Notes: a model not told the origin generated them from the letters alone. 64,000 nt of DNA from a bacterium (GCA_024231905.1 JAAEQC010000157.1:1-64000); one strand, 5' to 3'. Positions 55,288-63,993 are shown, counted from the first letter of the stretch. A program made the numbers and translations.

Positions 55288-55919
55288 TTCAGGCACCTCG
55301 AGATCCGCGGGTCGCCCCACGGGAAGTTGACGCCGGTCACCAGTCGGGCGAGCTCGGCCTTGTAAAGAAGGAGGTCGGGGGCGGTTACCACCGCGGGCGG
55401 CTGCCCGGGCTGAACCACCGCCCGCATATTGCAGACGCACGGGCAGTCCTTCGTGGGCAACCGCAGGCCGCAGCACTTCGCCGGGAGCGGCAGCCCCTTC
55501 TGGTCGATGCACAGCCGGCAGCTGGGCGTTGATGGAACCAGCTGCTGACCCGAGCAAGCCGAGATATACCAGTCGGGCGGCACCAGAACGACGAACCAGT
55601 CGCGGCGCACCTGCCACCCGGCGCCCGCTTGCGCGAGGCATTTCTCGAGGGCCGATGTCTTTGCGTCCAGCTGCGCCCTGAGTGCGGCGGTGTCGTCTTT
55701 CGCGGGGGCGATGAACCGGACACCCCCAGGGGTCTTCTTCGCCATGGACATCGCAACACGGTATGCCGTGACCGGTTGAAAGTTTTGGGCGTAGCCAGGC
55801 GTACAACCGCTCGCCATCACCACGGCCGTGGCGGCAAGAAGCAGCCCGATGAGCAGGAGGAACACGGCGAGGAAAAGGATCTGCGCCTGTTGGTCTTCTT
55901 CCGGTGGAATCATCGCCAC
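55284..55919 (-). CDS. putative lipoprotein or membrane-anchored Cys-rich protein
   Basis: The 211-residue protein has a membrane segment (ILFLAVFLLLIGLLLAATAV) ending at VVMASGC, a possible lipobox, followed by a Cys-rich part (CSGQQ, CRLCIDQKG, CCGLRLPTKDCPCVCNM), likely outside the cytoplasm. It starts with several in-frame ATG options. Its role may be in the envelope, for example superinfection exclusion. No family. Confidence 0.55.
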   Translation of the reverse strand: MAMIPPEEDQQAQILFLAVFLLLIGLLLAATAVVMASGCTPGYAQNFQPVTAYRVAMSMAKKTPGGVRFIAPAKDDTAALRAQLDAKTSALEKCLAQAGAGWQVRRDWFVVLVPPDWYISACSGQQLVPSTPSCRLCIDQKGLPLPAKCCGLRLPTKDCPCVCNMRAVVQPGQPPAVVTAPDLLLYKAELARLVTGVNFPWGDPRISRCLK

Positions 55920-56317
55920 ACCGTGATACAGACAGTGCTCACCTCGGTGAACTCGTCAAAGTCATCGTTGAAGCAGATCGTCGACTCGACGGTGCTGTTC
56001 GGGCAGACGACCACATCCTCGATGGAGTTGTCTCCAGCGTGCCAGTCGTCCAGGTGGAACTCGCAGTCGGTGCTGGCGCGGGCCGTGTTGTCGGTGGGGT
56101 TGTGCAGCATCACGTGAGCGCAAACCGAATCGAGGTTGGCACCAAACTGAAAAGTCAGTGTCTCCTCATCCTCGTAGACCGCGAGCGCAGAGGCGTCGCC
56201 GGAGTAGTCGAGGCACTTGGACGCCTCGGTGTTTTCGCAGGCGTTGCATTGGCCTTCGGCGCCGAGGCCGAGGGTGGCCAGGAGCAGGATTGCGAGCAGC
56301 TGTGCGTTGCGTTTCAT
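55910..56317 (-). CDS. putative secreted Cys-rich protein
   Basis: The 135-residue protein starts MKRNAQLLAILLLATLGLGA followed by EGQCNACENTEASKCLDY, a convincing signal peptide (cleavage near EG-QC). It has eight cysteines suited to disulfides in an acidic, beta-rich body. It probably acts outside the cytoplasm. GGAGACC lies before the ATG. No family is recognised. Confidence 0.6.
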   Translation of the reverse strand: MKRNAQLLAILLLATLGLGAEGQCNACENTEASKCLDYSGDASALAVYEDEETLTFQFGANLDSVCAHVMLHNPTDNTARASTDCEFHLDDWHAGDNSIEDVVVCPNSTVESTICFNDDFDEFTEVSTVCITVWR

Positions 56318-57036
56318 GGTCGGTCTCCTTCTTGTTTTTCCCACTCGTAGATCCAAAGCGGGGGGTTGTCTTTCCAGGCGAGGCCCGGGCGCTCGGCGTT
56401 GATGGACTCCCAGAGATTCCTGAAGTCCTCCAGCGATTCCTCCGAGGCGACGATCCCCTCGGCCACCGCATCCTCCCAGTCGATGTCGCCCAGGCGCTCC
56501 GCCCCGACCCGGACCACCGGGAGAACGAGGCGGGTCGCCCAGCGCGGCATGTGGAGCGGGGACTTCCATGCGTCGGAGTGTCGCGCCTTCTTGGCGCCCG
56601 GGAACCGCAGCGAAATCTTCTTTAGCTCGGCGGCCTTGTCGCGGTCGGCGTCTCGCGGCGGCCCCCCGGCGCGATACTCCACGTAGGTCCGATATGCTTC
56701 CATCGCCACCCGCCACGTCTCTTTAACCCAGAGCGCGTCGCCAACAGTGACGCGGGGGTAGATGCGGTGCCACACCTCGAGATCTTTCTCTGGTCCGAGG
56801 TGGCTACACGGAACCTTCCAGTATGGGCCAGGGTTGCCGGCGGGGCTCGGGCCTGGGTCGATGACTGCCCTGCTCCAATCCAGGTATTTCCAGTGGGATC
56901 GGATCCCTTGTCCGGTGCCGTCGATCAGGCTGTTGTTCTGCGTGACCGCGCGGCGGGTCATCCATTTTCTGGCCTCGCGGATTGCCTGGACCATCGCCGC
57001 CTTGAACAACTGCGGGTGCGCTTTGTTCTCAGACAT
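56314..57036 (-). CDS. phage ASCH-like hypothetical protein
   Basis: The 240-residue protein follows the common phage pattern AAMVQAIREARKWMTRRAV, VGDALWVKETWRV, SPLHMPRWATRLVLPVVRVG, ERLGDIDWEDAVAEGI, a family often described as ASCH-like and presumed to bind RNA or modified bases. The function is unknown. It overlaps neighbours by 4-8 bases. Confidence 0.65.
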   Translation of the reverse strand: MSENKAHPQLFKAAMVQAIREARKWMTRRAVTQNNSLIDGTGQGIRSHWKYLDWSRAVIDPGPSPAGNPGPYWKVPCSHLGPEKDLEVWHRIYPRVTVGDALWVKETWRVAMEAYRTYVEYRAGGPPRDADRDKAAELKKISLRFPGAKKARHSDAWKSPLHMPRWATRLVLPVVRVGAERLGDIDWEDAVAEGIVASEESLEDFRNLWESINAERPGLAWKDNPPLWIYEWEKQEGDRP

Positions 57037-57577
57037 CGATTCCCTCCGCGCGCGCGAGCATGGAGAACCTCGCCGCAGCCTGCGACGGTCGCCAGCACCG
57101 GAGGAGCCAAGGCAAGGCGTCTGGAAGGCGGCCCCAGTCCCTTGGCGCGGCGTGCATGATCTGCTCCTTTTCGGTGGCGAGCATCTCGAGGTCGGCCTGT
57201 TTGATCCGGGGATCCTCGTAGTCCGCCGGCCAGCGCCTGGCCACAATCTGCTCGGCGTGCGTCATCTCGTCGGAGATATCAGCGAACTCCGGCAGCCGTT
57301 TGAGCGGGGCAGGGATGTCGCAGATGATGATTTCGGCGGCGTCGTGAAGCAGGGCTCCAATGCGGACATCGCGGGGAGCTCCAAGCTCGGCCACCCGGCG
57401 GTGGACCAGCACCGAGTGCTCGGCGACAGAATAGAACCGGAGGCAGTGCCCGTTGAACCGACACTGCATCGATAAACTATGGGCGACTGAATCGATCCCC
57501 AGGCCGGTCAGGCTTGGCGAGTCGTAGTCGTAGGCGAACCCTCCATGGAGTTGGATCCATCGGCTGCTATTTTTCAT
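57029..57577 (-). CDS. HD-domain phosphohydrolase (YfbR-like)
   Basis: The 182-residue protein has RFYSVAEHSVLV with His54, ALLHDAAEI with His78-Asp79, and CDIPAPLK (87-93), the signature of the YfbR-like HD nucleotidase family. Such enzymes remove phosphate from nucleotides, often deoxynucleoside monophosphates. In a phage this could change nucleotide pools. It is near the TSCPD protein. Confidence 0.75.
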   Translation of the reverse strand: MKNSSRWIQLHGGFAYDYDSPSLTGLGIDSVAHSLSMQCRFNGHCLRFYSVAEHSVLVHRRVAELGAPRDVRIGALLHDAAEIIICDIPAPLKRLPEFADISDEMTHAEQIVARRWPADYEDPRIKQADLEMLATEKEQIMHAAPRDWGRLPDALPWLLRCWRPSQAAARFSMLARAEGIDV

Positions 57578-57941
57578 CGGTTGCTCCAATCTTCTGGTGC
57601 TTCCCCACCCACTTCGCAATCATATCGAGGGGCGATGAAACGGTTGATACCCACCGACCTTGATCGCATGCCTTGCCCGCGGGTCCGCCGGCCTGAAACT
57701 CGAGGTGCTTCCGGAAGGAGTCGAAGGTCGCACCGTGCTGTAGGCCGATGGAGATAGCCATCGCCATCGCATCATAGACCGCGGCGGCCGGGTCTCTGGT
57801 GCGAACAAACAGTTCGCCGATGCGACCATCGTCGTAGTACCCAGCGGTGAGATCGTAGTCGTAGTCTTGGCTGCCATCGACGATGGTCAGTCGAGCATTG
57901 ATCGCTCTGCGCTCCGCGGGGAGCCTTTCTCTTTCAGGCAT
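57567..57941 (-). CDS. TSCPD-domain-like protein
   Basis: The 124-residue protein has DDGRIGELFVRTRDPAAAVY, AMAISIGLQHGATFDSF and KHLEFQAGGPAGKACD, a good match to the TSCPD domain found at the end of B12-dependent ribonucleotide reductases and in stand-alone phage proteins. It may act in nucleotide metabolism or regulation. Overlaps neighbours by 8-11 bases. Confidence 0.65.
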   Translation of the reverse strand: MPERERLPAERRAINARLTIVDGSQDYDYDLTAGYYDDGRIGELFVRTRDPAAAVYDAMAMAISIGLQHGATFDSFRKHLEFQAGGPAGKACDQGRWVSTVSSPLDMIAKWVGKHQKIGATDEK

Positions 57942-58296
57942 GTGGATCGGTCTCCTTGGCGCGGGCAGCTTGCCTCAGCGTCGGCTCGATTGAAATACAT
58001 TGCAGTGGGCAGCGGCTGCAGGCGGAGGCGGTGCCCGGGGTGGATGTCCTTGAGGAGGGGCAGTGCTGTCGGCAGTAACGTCCGACCAGGCCGCGAAGCT
58101 CCGTGGTGTCGACCTGGGACTCGTCGGACGCATACCCGCGGAAGTCCAGCGCCTTCATCAGGTGTTCCTTGAGGACTGTCATTCCGACGCGCTGAGCCTG
58201 CACGGTGGCGCTCGGTGAGCCGTCAAGCTCGGCAATCAGCGCATCGCTTGTGGTCTCAATAGCCTCGAGCAACCGCTCTGCTTCAGCGCGGGTCAT
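57934..58296 (-). CDS. hypothetical protein with C-terminal Cys cluster
   Basis: The 120-residue protein is helical and starts MTRAEAERLLEAIETTSDAL. The C-terminal half has CRQHCPSS and CSRCPLQC, which may form a zinc site. It is between RuvC-like and TSCPD genes. Function unknown. Confidence 0.55.
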   Translation of the reverse strand: MTRAEAERLLEAIETTSDALIAELDGSPSATVQAQRVGMTVLKEHLMKALDFRGYASDESQVDTTELRGLVGRYCRQHCPSSRTSTPGTASACSRCPLQCISIEPTLRQAARAKETDPHA

Positions 58297-58964
58297 TGGA
58301 TGGCCCGGGTCATTCTGCGGGTCTGCTGTTGCTCGACCCAGCCGTACTCGGCGATGAACCTCGCCTCGGCGCCGTGGTCCTGGGAACGCTTGATCCCAAG
58401 CCCCCAGATGCTGTTGGCAGCCAAAACCGCCTGAGCCTTGGCCTTCTCGCGTGGCGCGCTCCCCCACCCTTTTCCGAGCTGCGTCCGGCGCCAAGTGGAC
58501 GGCATTACCTGGTGGGTGCTGAACCCGAACGTTTCAGCGATAGCCATCCACCTCCCCTTCGACGTCGCCACCCCGAGGGCGTCCCGCTGCTTCGCCAGCC
58601 GCTCGGGCTTGGCTACTTTCTGGTCGTCGATGACGAACTGGTCCTCCACATAGAAGTACATCTCTGGGAATGCCAGCCACTCGCCGCGCTCGGTGGTGCC
58701 CCGCAGCACCAACTTCGGTTCGCCAGAGGACTCATCTCCGTTGGTCCAGTCAGCCGCATAGAAGGCGGCGACCATATCGAGGATGGAGCTGATCTCCGCC
58801 TGGATCATGGCGCCGTCGACCCCACTGCATTGACCCCAATGCCAGTCATGAGGGACCGTGTATCCGCGCGCGAAGTCCCGGTGGAGATCCTCGCAGTGGA
58901 TCCCCCAGCCGGATGTTTTCCCGGGGTCGACCCCGGCCACAATCATTGGCCTCTTGATTTTCAT
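58293..58964 (-). CDS. RuvC-like Holliday-junction resolvase
   Basis: The 223-residue protein starts MKIKRPMIVAGVDPGKTSGW, a RuvC/RNase-H-like first strand with Asp13. A YFYVEDQFV strand near residue 105 gives the second acidic residue, and SQDHGAEARFIAEYG near the end the last Asp/Glu cluster. It probably resolves branched DNA before packaging. It overlaps neighbours by 4 bases within the replication module. Confidence 0.68.
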   Translation of the reverse strand: MKIKRPMIVAGVDPGKTSGWGIHCEDLHRDFARGYTVPHDWHWGQCSGVDGAMIQAEISSILDMVAAFYAADWTNGDESSGEPKLVLRGTTERGEWLAFPEMYFYVEDQFVIDDQKVAKPERLAKQRDALGVATSKGRWMAIAETFGFSTHQVMPSTWRRTQLGKGWGSAPREKAKAQAVLAANSIWGLGIKRSQDHGAEARFIAEYGWVEQQQTRRMTRAIQ

Positions 58965-59230
58965 GTTCGGCACCAACCCCCTCCAGGCCGCTGGGCCATG
59001 CGATTGCCGGCGGCGTCGTAGGAGTACTTCCCAGTGCCGATGCAGGTCGGGCAGCGACGGCGGCCGAGTCGGCCGCGGCCGTCGCACTCCCCGCAGACCT
59101 TCAGTCCTTCCCGCAGACCCTGGCTCCAATTCGAATCGATTGGATCGAGGACTATATCCGGGCATCGTATCTCCTGCCCAGGGCGAAGGGTCTCGTGAAG
59201 TGGGCGGCGTTGTTTCTCACTCCGGTCCAT
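58961..59230 (-). CDS. DnaJ-type zinc-finger protein
   Basis: The 89-residue protein has CGECDGRGRLGRRRCPTCIG followed by TGKY (about residues 46-69), the CxxCxGxG repeats of DnaJ zinc centres. It may bind zinc and act as a cofactor for the resolvase or helicase beside it. ATGA overlaps. Confidence 0.6.
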   Translation of the reverse strand: MDRSEKQRRPLHETLRPGQEIRCPDIVLDPIDSNWSQGLREGLKVCGECDGRGRLGRRRCPTCIGTGKYSYDAAGNRMAQRPGGGWCRT

Positions 59231-60524
59231 CGTTGAAGCTCCTTTCGAGCACCCCGCGGACCTGCCCGCGGGTGTTGTCCCAGCTCATCCCGAACCAACC
59301 CTGGGGGCCGTCCTTTGCTTTGGCGACGTTGATCCACATCTCGCCTGGGTCGGCTTTCGCATAGCGCGCGACCTGCTCCCGGTAGTAGTGCGGGCGGAAG
59401 ACGAACGAGATCACATCCGATGTCTGCTCGATGGACCCGGACTCCTTGAGGTCCGAGAGCCGAGGCTTGCGGTTGTCCCGCTTGTCGATCCCGCGGGTGA
59501 ACTGCGAAAGCGCGACCAACGAGAGCTTCGGCTCCTCGCGGCACACCGACTTCATCGTGGAGATGAGCTGGTTCATTTCCTTGCGGGGCTCCTCGTTCTC
59601 AATACACTCCTGCAGGTGGTCGACGATAACAATGGTGATCCCGTCCTGCTGCCTGCGCTTCCGGATCTCCTGGGCCATCGCTGCGGAGCGGTCGTTCTCG
59701 TCGTCGACCCATATAGCTTTCTCGTGGATCTTGCTGGCACCGCGGGCCATCGCCTTCCAGGTCTCGGTCGAGTCATTTCCATAGCCAAACTCGCGGCTGT
59801 TTAGTCCGCCGGCCTTCGCCAGGAATCGCCTGGCGACCTTCCTGGTTTGGGTCTCAGTGGAGAACAGTAAAATCCGTTCGCCTTGCTCGGCCCAGTTCTC
59901 TGCGAGGTGCTGCATGAAGGCCGACTTCCCCATTGAGGTGGCGCCAGCGATAGTCAACATGCCTCCTCGTGGAAGCAGCTGGTGAGCATCGAGGGCTGGG
60001 ATCCCGGTCAGCACCTGCGACGACCCCTCCCCCTTCTCCCTGCGCTCCGCCTCGTTGAGCAGCTCGCCGACCGCATCGGTGAGTCGAACCGCTCCGCCTT
60101 GGCTCTTCCCTGCCACCCCGTTGAACGCTGTCATGGCCTCGGCGAGAAGCTGCGGGCCGCGCTTCCCAGACTTCATGAGGCCTTCGGCTATCAGCCGGCA
60201 CTTGCGGTCCATCGCCGCGTTCTGGACGATTTCAACGGATCGCGGTACCTCCCAGGCGAACGAGGAGAAACGAGACAGCTCCTCGATCTCCATCATATCC
60301 AGGGCCCGGCCCTTGTTGGCCTCAGTCCAGTCGGCGATGGATAGAACGTCCGGGGTGATGCCCTCGTCCCAAAGATCAGTGATGGCCTCGAGCACCCGGC
60401 GAGGAACCGGGAGGGTGAGTTCATCCAGGCCAAGCTTCAGCGAGTGGAACTCTTGTGGCCTCAAAAGCAGGGCGCCGATGACAGCCTTCTGGGCTTGCTC
60501 GTGAGCGGGCTCGCGGTCGCTCAT
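59217..60524 (-). CDS. dnaB: replicative DNA helicase (DnaB family)
   Basis: The 435-residue protein has an N-terminal DnaB domain and a RecA-like core with Walker A GATSMGKS (194-201). Further motifs are ILLFSTETQ, TIVIVDHLQ (Walker B), ALSQFTRGIDKR, LSDLKESGSIEQTSDVISFV and a C-terminal WFGMSW. It unwinds phage DNA at the fork. It follows its probable loader or initiator gene with a 4-base overlap. Confidence 0.85.
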   Translation of the reverse strand: MSDREPAHEQAQKAVIGALLLRPQEFHSLKLGLDELTLPVPRRVLEAITDLWDEGITPDVLSIADWTEANKGRALDMMEIEELSRFSSFAWEVPRSVEIVQNAAMDRKCRLIAEGLMKSGKRGPQLLAEAMTAFNGVAGKSQGGAVRLTDAVGELLNEAERREKGEGSSQVLTGIPALDAHQLLPRGGMLTIAGATSMGKSAFMQHLAENWAEQGERILLFSTETQTRKVARRFLAKAGGLNSREFGYGNDSTETWKAMARGASKIHEKAIWVDDENDRSAAMAQEIRKRRQQDGITIVIVDHLQECIENEEPRKEMNQLISTMKSVCREEPKLSLVALSQFTRGIDKRDNRKPRLSDLKESGSIEQTSDVISFVFRPHYYREQVARYAKADPGEMWINVAKAKDGPQGWFGMSWDNTRGQVRGVLERSFNDGPE

Positions 60525-61195
60525 GGGGCCCCCGACAAGAGATCATCGGCCGACGGTCGCCATGGCTCGTCCGGCTCCACCCGCTCGGTCCCGCGCGCGA
60601 CCCCCAGGTGCTCTCCAAATTTCTCTCCGTAAAGCCTCGACGGGACCAGCATGGTCGCCCTCCAATCCTTCTCCCCTGGAGCGGCGCGGGGCCAATTCCG
60701 ATCCGCCCACCGGTTGACGGTTTTGATGTCCTCGATGGTGTATCCGTCGACGAGCAGCTGGGCCACCAGCTTCCGGACCGCCTTCGAGAAGGTTGGAAAA
60801 CCCGTGCCGCATTCCTCGTTGAGATGGGTGATCACCTCTCGGACAAACGGCTCTGAAACCGGCGGGGGCTCGGTGCCCATCAGCTCCGCCTGGCCTCTCG
60901 CGCGATTCTTACTCTCTCTCTTGTTCTTCCTCTTCTCTTCTCCGGAAGAAGAACTCTTACGCGCGCGTTCGTATGTGCGGCGTCGTTCAGTCGGAGCTGA
61001 ATCAGCTCTGTTTTCAAGCTGTTCCAGCGCTGAAACAGCGCTGTTTTGGCGCCGTTTTAGCTTCGAAATACCTACACGTAGGCCTTCCCTGAATATCACC
61101 CTGAGCATGGCCGCCATCTTCCTGTCGGTGTCCTTCGCCAGGAGGCGGACCTGGTCGCGCTCTTCCTCGCTCATGTCGATTCCGTATCGGGGCAT
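60521..61195 (-). CDS. replication accessory protein with conserved phage C-terminal domain
   Basis: The 224-residue protein starts MPRYGIDMSEEERDQVRLLA, an RHH-like or helical head. The last 90 residues (VREVITHLNEECGTGFPT, DGYTIEDIKTVNRWADRNWP, ATMLVPSRLYGEKFGEHLG) match the conserved phage C-terminal domain (Phg_2220_C type) found in replication initiator-like proteins. It is upstream of DnaB and directly downstream of the strong promoter region. It may load the helicase. Confidence 0.65.
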   Translation of the reverse strand: MPRYGIDMSEEERDQVRLLAKDTDRKMAAMLRVIFREGLRVGISKLKRRQNSAVSALEQLENRADSAPTERRRTYERARKSSSSGEEKRKNKRESKNRARGQAELMGTEPPPVSEPFVREVITHLNEECGTGFPTFSKAVRKLVAQLLVDGYTIEDIKTVNRWADRNWPRAAPGEKDWRATMLVPSRLYGEKFGEHLGVARGTERVEPDEPWRPSADDLLSGAP

Positions 61196-61239
61196 CTGCG
61201 CTAACCCTGATCCGTCCGTGCCCGGGCCCGGCCCCAGAG

Positions 61240-61318
61240 GCGTGACACTCGGCGGGTCGCCGGGGCACCGGGGCACGGACAGATCAAGCTTTGAATTTGA
61301 GGGTTTCGAGTGTCACGC
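61240..61318. repeat. 12-bp inverted repeats flanking the promoter leader
   Basis: GCGTGACACTCG (61240-61251) is exactly complementary to CGAGTGTCACGC (61307-61318), 55 bases apart. The right copy overlaps the predicted transcription start. These look like paired operators for a looping repressor or a long RNA stem in the leader. No other copy was seen in the window. Confidence 0.5.
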
Positions 61319-61323
61319 TTCGG

Positions 61324-61352
61324 ACCATACCCACCCGTCGGACGGGTGTCAA
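61324..61352 (-). promoter_or_regulatory. strong sigma70-type promoter with operator palindrome in the spacer
   Basis: On the minus strand a perfect TTGACA is followed by exactly 17 bases and TATGGT. The spacer contains the palindrome CACCCGTCGGACGGGTG. It drives the replication genes leftward. The XRE protein encoded at 63656 is an obvious candidate regulator. Confidence 0.68.
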
Positions 61353-61359
61353 CTTCTTC

Positions 61360-62856
61360 TCAGTCGCCCGGCTCCTCTTCCTGGGTCGGCTCGGCGGCAT
61401 CCTGAACCGGGGGCGGTTCCTCGGCTGTCAGCGTCGCCTTCATCGCGGCGATGATCTGCAGGCATTGCTCGGCCTCCCATTTTGAGGACTGCCCGGCGGT
61501 GACTCCGAGCTCGACCGCCAGCTCCCGAACCTCGTCCCAGCTCATGTCCATCCCCTTCCGCAGATCCTTGAGCTGCTTGAGGGCGTCGGCCTGGGTGACC
61601 GACGGAGCCTCTTCCTGCTCTTCGGGCGGCGGCTCCTCTGGTTGGTCGGCAGGCGGTTCTGGATCTTTGGTGGTTGCCGGAGGGGTGGCCGGCGCCCCGT
61701 CGCGGAGCTCGTCGAGGCCCTTGCCGATGATCTTGCAGTCGGCCGTCGTCCACAGCGACGAGTCCTGAGCCTTCTCTTCCCCGATCCGATGGGCGACGAA
61801 CCCGCGAAAAGAGTCCTTGTCCACGTCGGCGGGGGCCTTCGGGTCGCAGTCGGTTATCTTCGCCCAGCGATTCCACAGGCGGCCTGTCTGCGCCTTGGTG
61901 GCCTTGCGTGGCTTTGTGGTCGCGGCGGTCGAGGCCTGAGGCTTCTTGGGCTCCCTGGCCGCTGTGGGCGGCGAGGCAGGGGAACCAGCGGGCAGGGCGG
62001 GGGCGGAGGTGGTAGATGGGACATCGATCACGCCGGCGGCCTGATCTCGAAACCCGTCCGACCGAGTAGCCGACACCTGCCGGAGCTCATCGAATGGCGG
62101 GGAGTCAGCGTCGTGCTGCAGCGCCTCGACGAGGTCGGTGGACTTCGGCACCTCGGCCGCCGAGCAGAGTGCCCGGATGGCAGTCTTGCGCGCCATCTCT
62201 GGGAACCAGTCGTCCCACGGGGTTCTCGAGTTGTACCGCTTGGCCTGCTGGACGGCCTGGGAATTGTCGCGCCGCTTCTCGATCTGGTCGAGGCGCAGCA
62301 TGCGCTGGACCCGGTCGCCGTTCTTCAGGATGACCAGCGCGTATGCGGCGACCAGGTGCTTGTCAGCATAGTCCTCTTTGCTCGCCAGGATGTTGGGGCG
62401 GTGGACAATGTCCGGGGGCTCATCCGTGATCGTGAAGAGGCCGTGCTCTACCTCGTGGCGATAGACCACCCCGGAGTTCATCCGCGCAATCTCCCCCGAG
62501 TTCCGGACGAGCTGCGCCAGCCCATTCTTCCCGAACATCACCTTGCACTCCATCACGCCCTGCTTGCGGTTGTTGAACGGGATCAACCAAGCAAAGCCCT
62601 GCGGGGTGTTGGGCGGCAGCCCGAGCTGGCTGCAGAGCATCATGCTCGTGAGCAGGCTCGATTCGGTGCACTTGAGCAGCTTCTCGTTTTGGCTGCCGAA
62701 GGTCTGGACGACTCGGATAATCGTTTCGGCCTTGATGTGCGTCGGCAGGACCGTGTCGAGTCGAGGCGCGACGGCCTCGAGGAAGTGGCCGAAGTTGGCG
62801 GGCGGGCGAGCGGACTGCTCGATCCGCGCGATGGCGGTTTCGTCGACGGTTGTCAT
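61360..62856 (-). CDS. recT: RecT-family recombinase
   Basis: The 498-residue protein has RecT hallmarks in its first 240 residues (LTSMMLCSQLGLPPNTPQG, FAWLIPFNNRKQGVMECKVM, RTPWDDWFPEMARKTAIRAL). RecT anneals complementary ssDNA for recombination. The last 200 residues are a Pro/Ala/Glu-rich linker with short conserved segments (TKAQTGRLWNRWAKI, KLKDLRKGMDMSWDEVREL-type), longer than in typical RecT. It overlaps the exonuclease gene by 4 bases. GGAGTTCCCG lies before the ATG. Confidence 0.8.
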   Translation of the reverse strand: MTTVDETAIARIEQSARPPANFGHFLEAVAPRLDTVLPTHIKAETIIRVVQTFGSQNEKLLKCTESSLLTSMMLCSQLGLPPNTPQGFAWLIPFNNRKQGVMECKVMFGKNGLAQLVRNSGEIARMNSGVVYRHEVEHGLFTITDEPPDIVHRPNILASKEDYADKHLVAAYALVILKNGDRVQRMLRLDQIEKRRDNSQAVQQAKRYNSRTPWDDWFPEMARKTAIRALCSAAEVPKSTDLVEALQHDADSPPFDELRQVSATRSDGFRDQAAGVIDVPSTTSAPALPAGSPASPPTAAREPKKPQASTAATTKPRKATKAQTGRLWNRWAKITDCDPKAPADVDKDSFRGFVAHRIGEEKAQDSSLWTTADCKIIGKGLDELRDGAPATPPATTKDPEPPADQPEEPPPEEQEEAPSVTQADALKQLKDLRKGMDMSWDEVRELAVELGVTAGQSSKWEAEQCLQIIAAMKATLTAEEPPPVQDAAEPTQEEEPGD

Positions 62857-63659
62857 CGGGAACTCCTGTTGAGTGAGATGGTTTGCCTGGTGCCGCTGTT
62901 CGCTGGCCAGGCGTTGTTGTCGTTGCAGACCTTGAAGGTCTCGAGGTGTTCGGCGATCATGATCCACGCCTCCACCAAGTCGTTCTGCTTGAGATCATAG
63001 ATTTGGACGCCGTGCGCGGGCTGGTCCCGGGCGGTGATCCAGCCCCACTGGTCGTGTACTTCGCCGGTGAGATACGTGAGGGCCTCGCAGTAAAGCCCGG
63101 CCTGCCAGTCCTGGTTCAAGCGGAAAACCTGGCGGCGCCATCCCCGCGGGGTGATGTCTCCTGTCACCTTCAAATCCCAAATACACGGAGGATCCCAGAG
63201 GTCGAGACGACCCTTCAGGAGCAGCTTGGTCTTCGGCTCTTCCCAGAGGAACGACACTTGGGATCGGCTGCGCGCGAGGATCTCCGCAACCTCCGGGGCG
63301 GACTGTACAGCGTCGGCGATGGCAAACACCCGGTCCCACATCTTCACCGGCAGAGCGATCTTGTCGCCGTTCCGGAGTAGCTCGATGGTGAATTTCATCG
63401 TTCCGGGGCTGCGTTTCACCCCCACCGGGAGACGGAAGAACTGTGAATGGAACTCTGCAAGGCCATCGAAGATGAGAACGTCTACCGCCGACCCAACGAT
63501 CATTGGATCCGTCGGAATGAAGTCGTCACGAACTGAAAGCCAGTGACGGTACTGAGCAGGGGATTCTGCGAGGTGTCCGAGCCCCGACTTCGATAGGGCG
63601 TCCCACTTCAGGTAGTCGACAAATGGAACGTTGAAGTAGATGCCGGGGGCTGGAGTCAC
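62853..63659 (-). CDS. RecE-like/PD-(D/E)XK exonuclease
   Basis: The 268-residue protein starts at a GTG overlapping the upstream stop (GTGA): MTPAPGIYFNVPFVDYLKWD. It has ALSKSGLGHLAESPAQYRHW, VGSAVDVLIFDG, LLLKGRLDLWDPPCIWDLKV and DWQAGLYCEALTYL, the pattern of phage PD-(D/E)XK exonucleases that work with RecT. It resects dsDNA ends to give ssDNA. The order exonuclease-RecT is canonical. Confidence 0.78.
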   Translation of the reverse strand: MTPAPGIYFNVPFVDYLKWDALSKSGLGHLAESPAQYRHWLSVRDDFIPTDPMIVGSAVDVLIFDGLAEFHSQFFRLPVGVKRSPGTMKFTIELLRNGDKIALPVKMWDRVFAIADAVQSAPEVAEILARSRSQVSFLWEEPKTKLLLKGRLDLWDPPCIWDLKVTGDITPRGWRRQVFRLNQDWQAGLYCEALTYLTGEVHDQWGWITARDQPAHGVQIYDLKQNDLVEAWIMIAEHLETFKVCNDNNAWPANSGTRQTISLNRSSR

Positions 63660-63883
63660 TGCGTGAGCTCCGCGGTGGTGCACCCGAGGGCCTTGGCGAT
63701 CCGGATCAACTCACGGGTCTTTGCTCCACCCTGATTCTTGAACATCAGGGAGTAGGAGCTTGGGGCCATTCCGAGTGCAGCGTAGAGGATCTTCGGTGTC
63801 CACCCGCGGTCCGCGAGCAGGCGGTCGATATTGCGGCGGAGAATTTTGCCGACTTCGGAGTCAGGGGTGCGCTCCGTCGTCAT
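63656..63883 (-). CDS. XRE-family (Cro/C1-like) regulator
   Basis: The 75-residue protein contains a helix-turn-helix (TPKILYAALGMAPSSYSLMF, about residues 29-48) and RELIRIAKALGCTTAELTQ, a Cro/C1-type ending. It may repress the promoters near 61.3 kb or those of the plus block. It overlaps neighbours by 4 bases. Confidence 0.7.
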   Translation of the reverse strand: MTTERTPDSEVGKILRRNIDRLLADRGWTPKILYAALGMAPSSYSLMFKNQGGAKTRELIRIAKALGCTTAELTQ

Positions 63884-63993
63884 CCTTCGTCCTCGCTCGC
63901 GGCGGTGATGGCGTCAACCAGGGCTTGCTTGGTTGTGGGCAACGGGGAGATCTCCAGCTCTCGGGCCCGAACCTTTAGCTCGGGCACCGACAT
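63880..63993 (-). CDS. small SAP/Rho-N-like protein at window edge
   Basis: From an ATG at 63993 the frame encodes 37 residues (MSVPELKVRARELEI, TTKQALVDAITAA) and ends ASEDEG, overlapping the XRE start. The helix-extended-helix pattern resembles a SAP or Rho N-terminal DNA/RNA-binding motif. The frame is still open to the window edge, so the start may lie further upstream. Confidence 0.45.
   Translation of the reverse strand: MSVPELKVRARELEISPLPTTKQALVDAITAASEDEG

Noticed and set aside
61642..63000. Plus-strand open frame of 452 codons
   Set aside because: It is antisense to recT, whose motifs are clear; no promoter or ribosome-binding site supports the frame.
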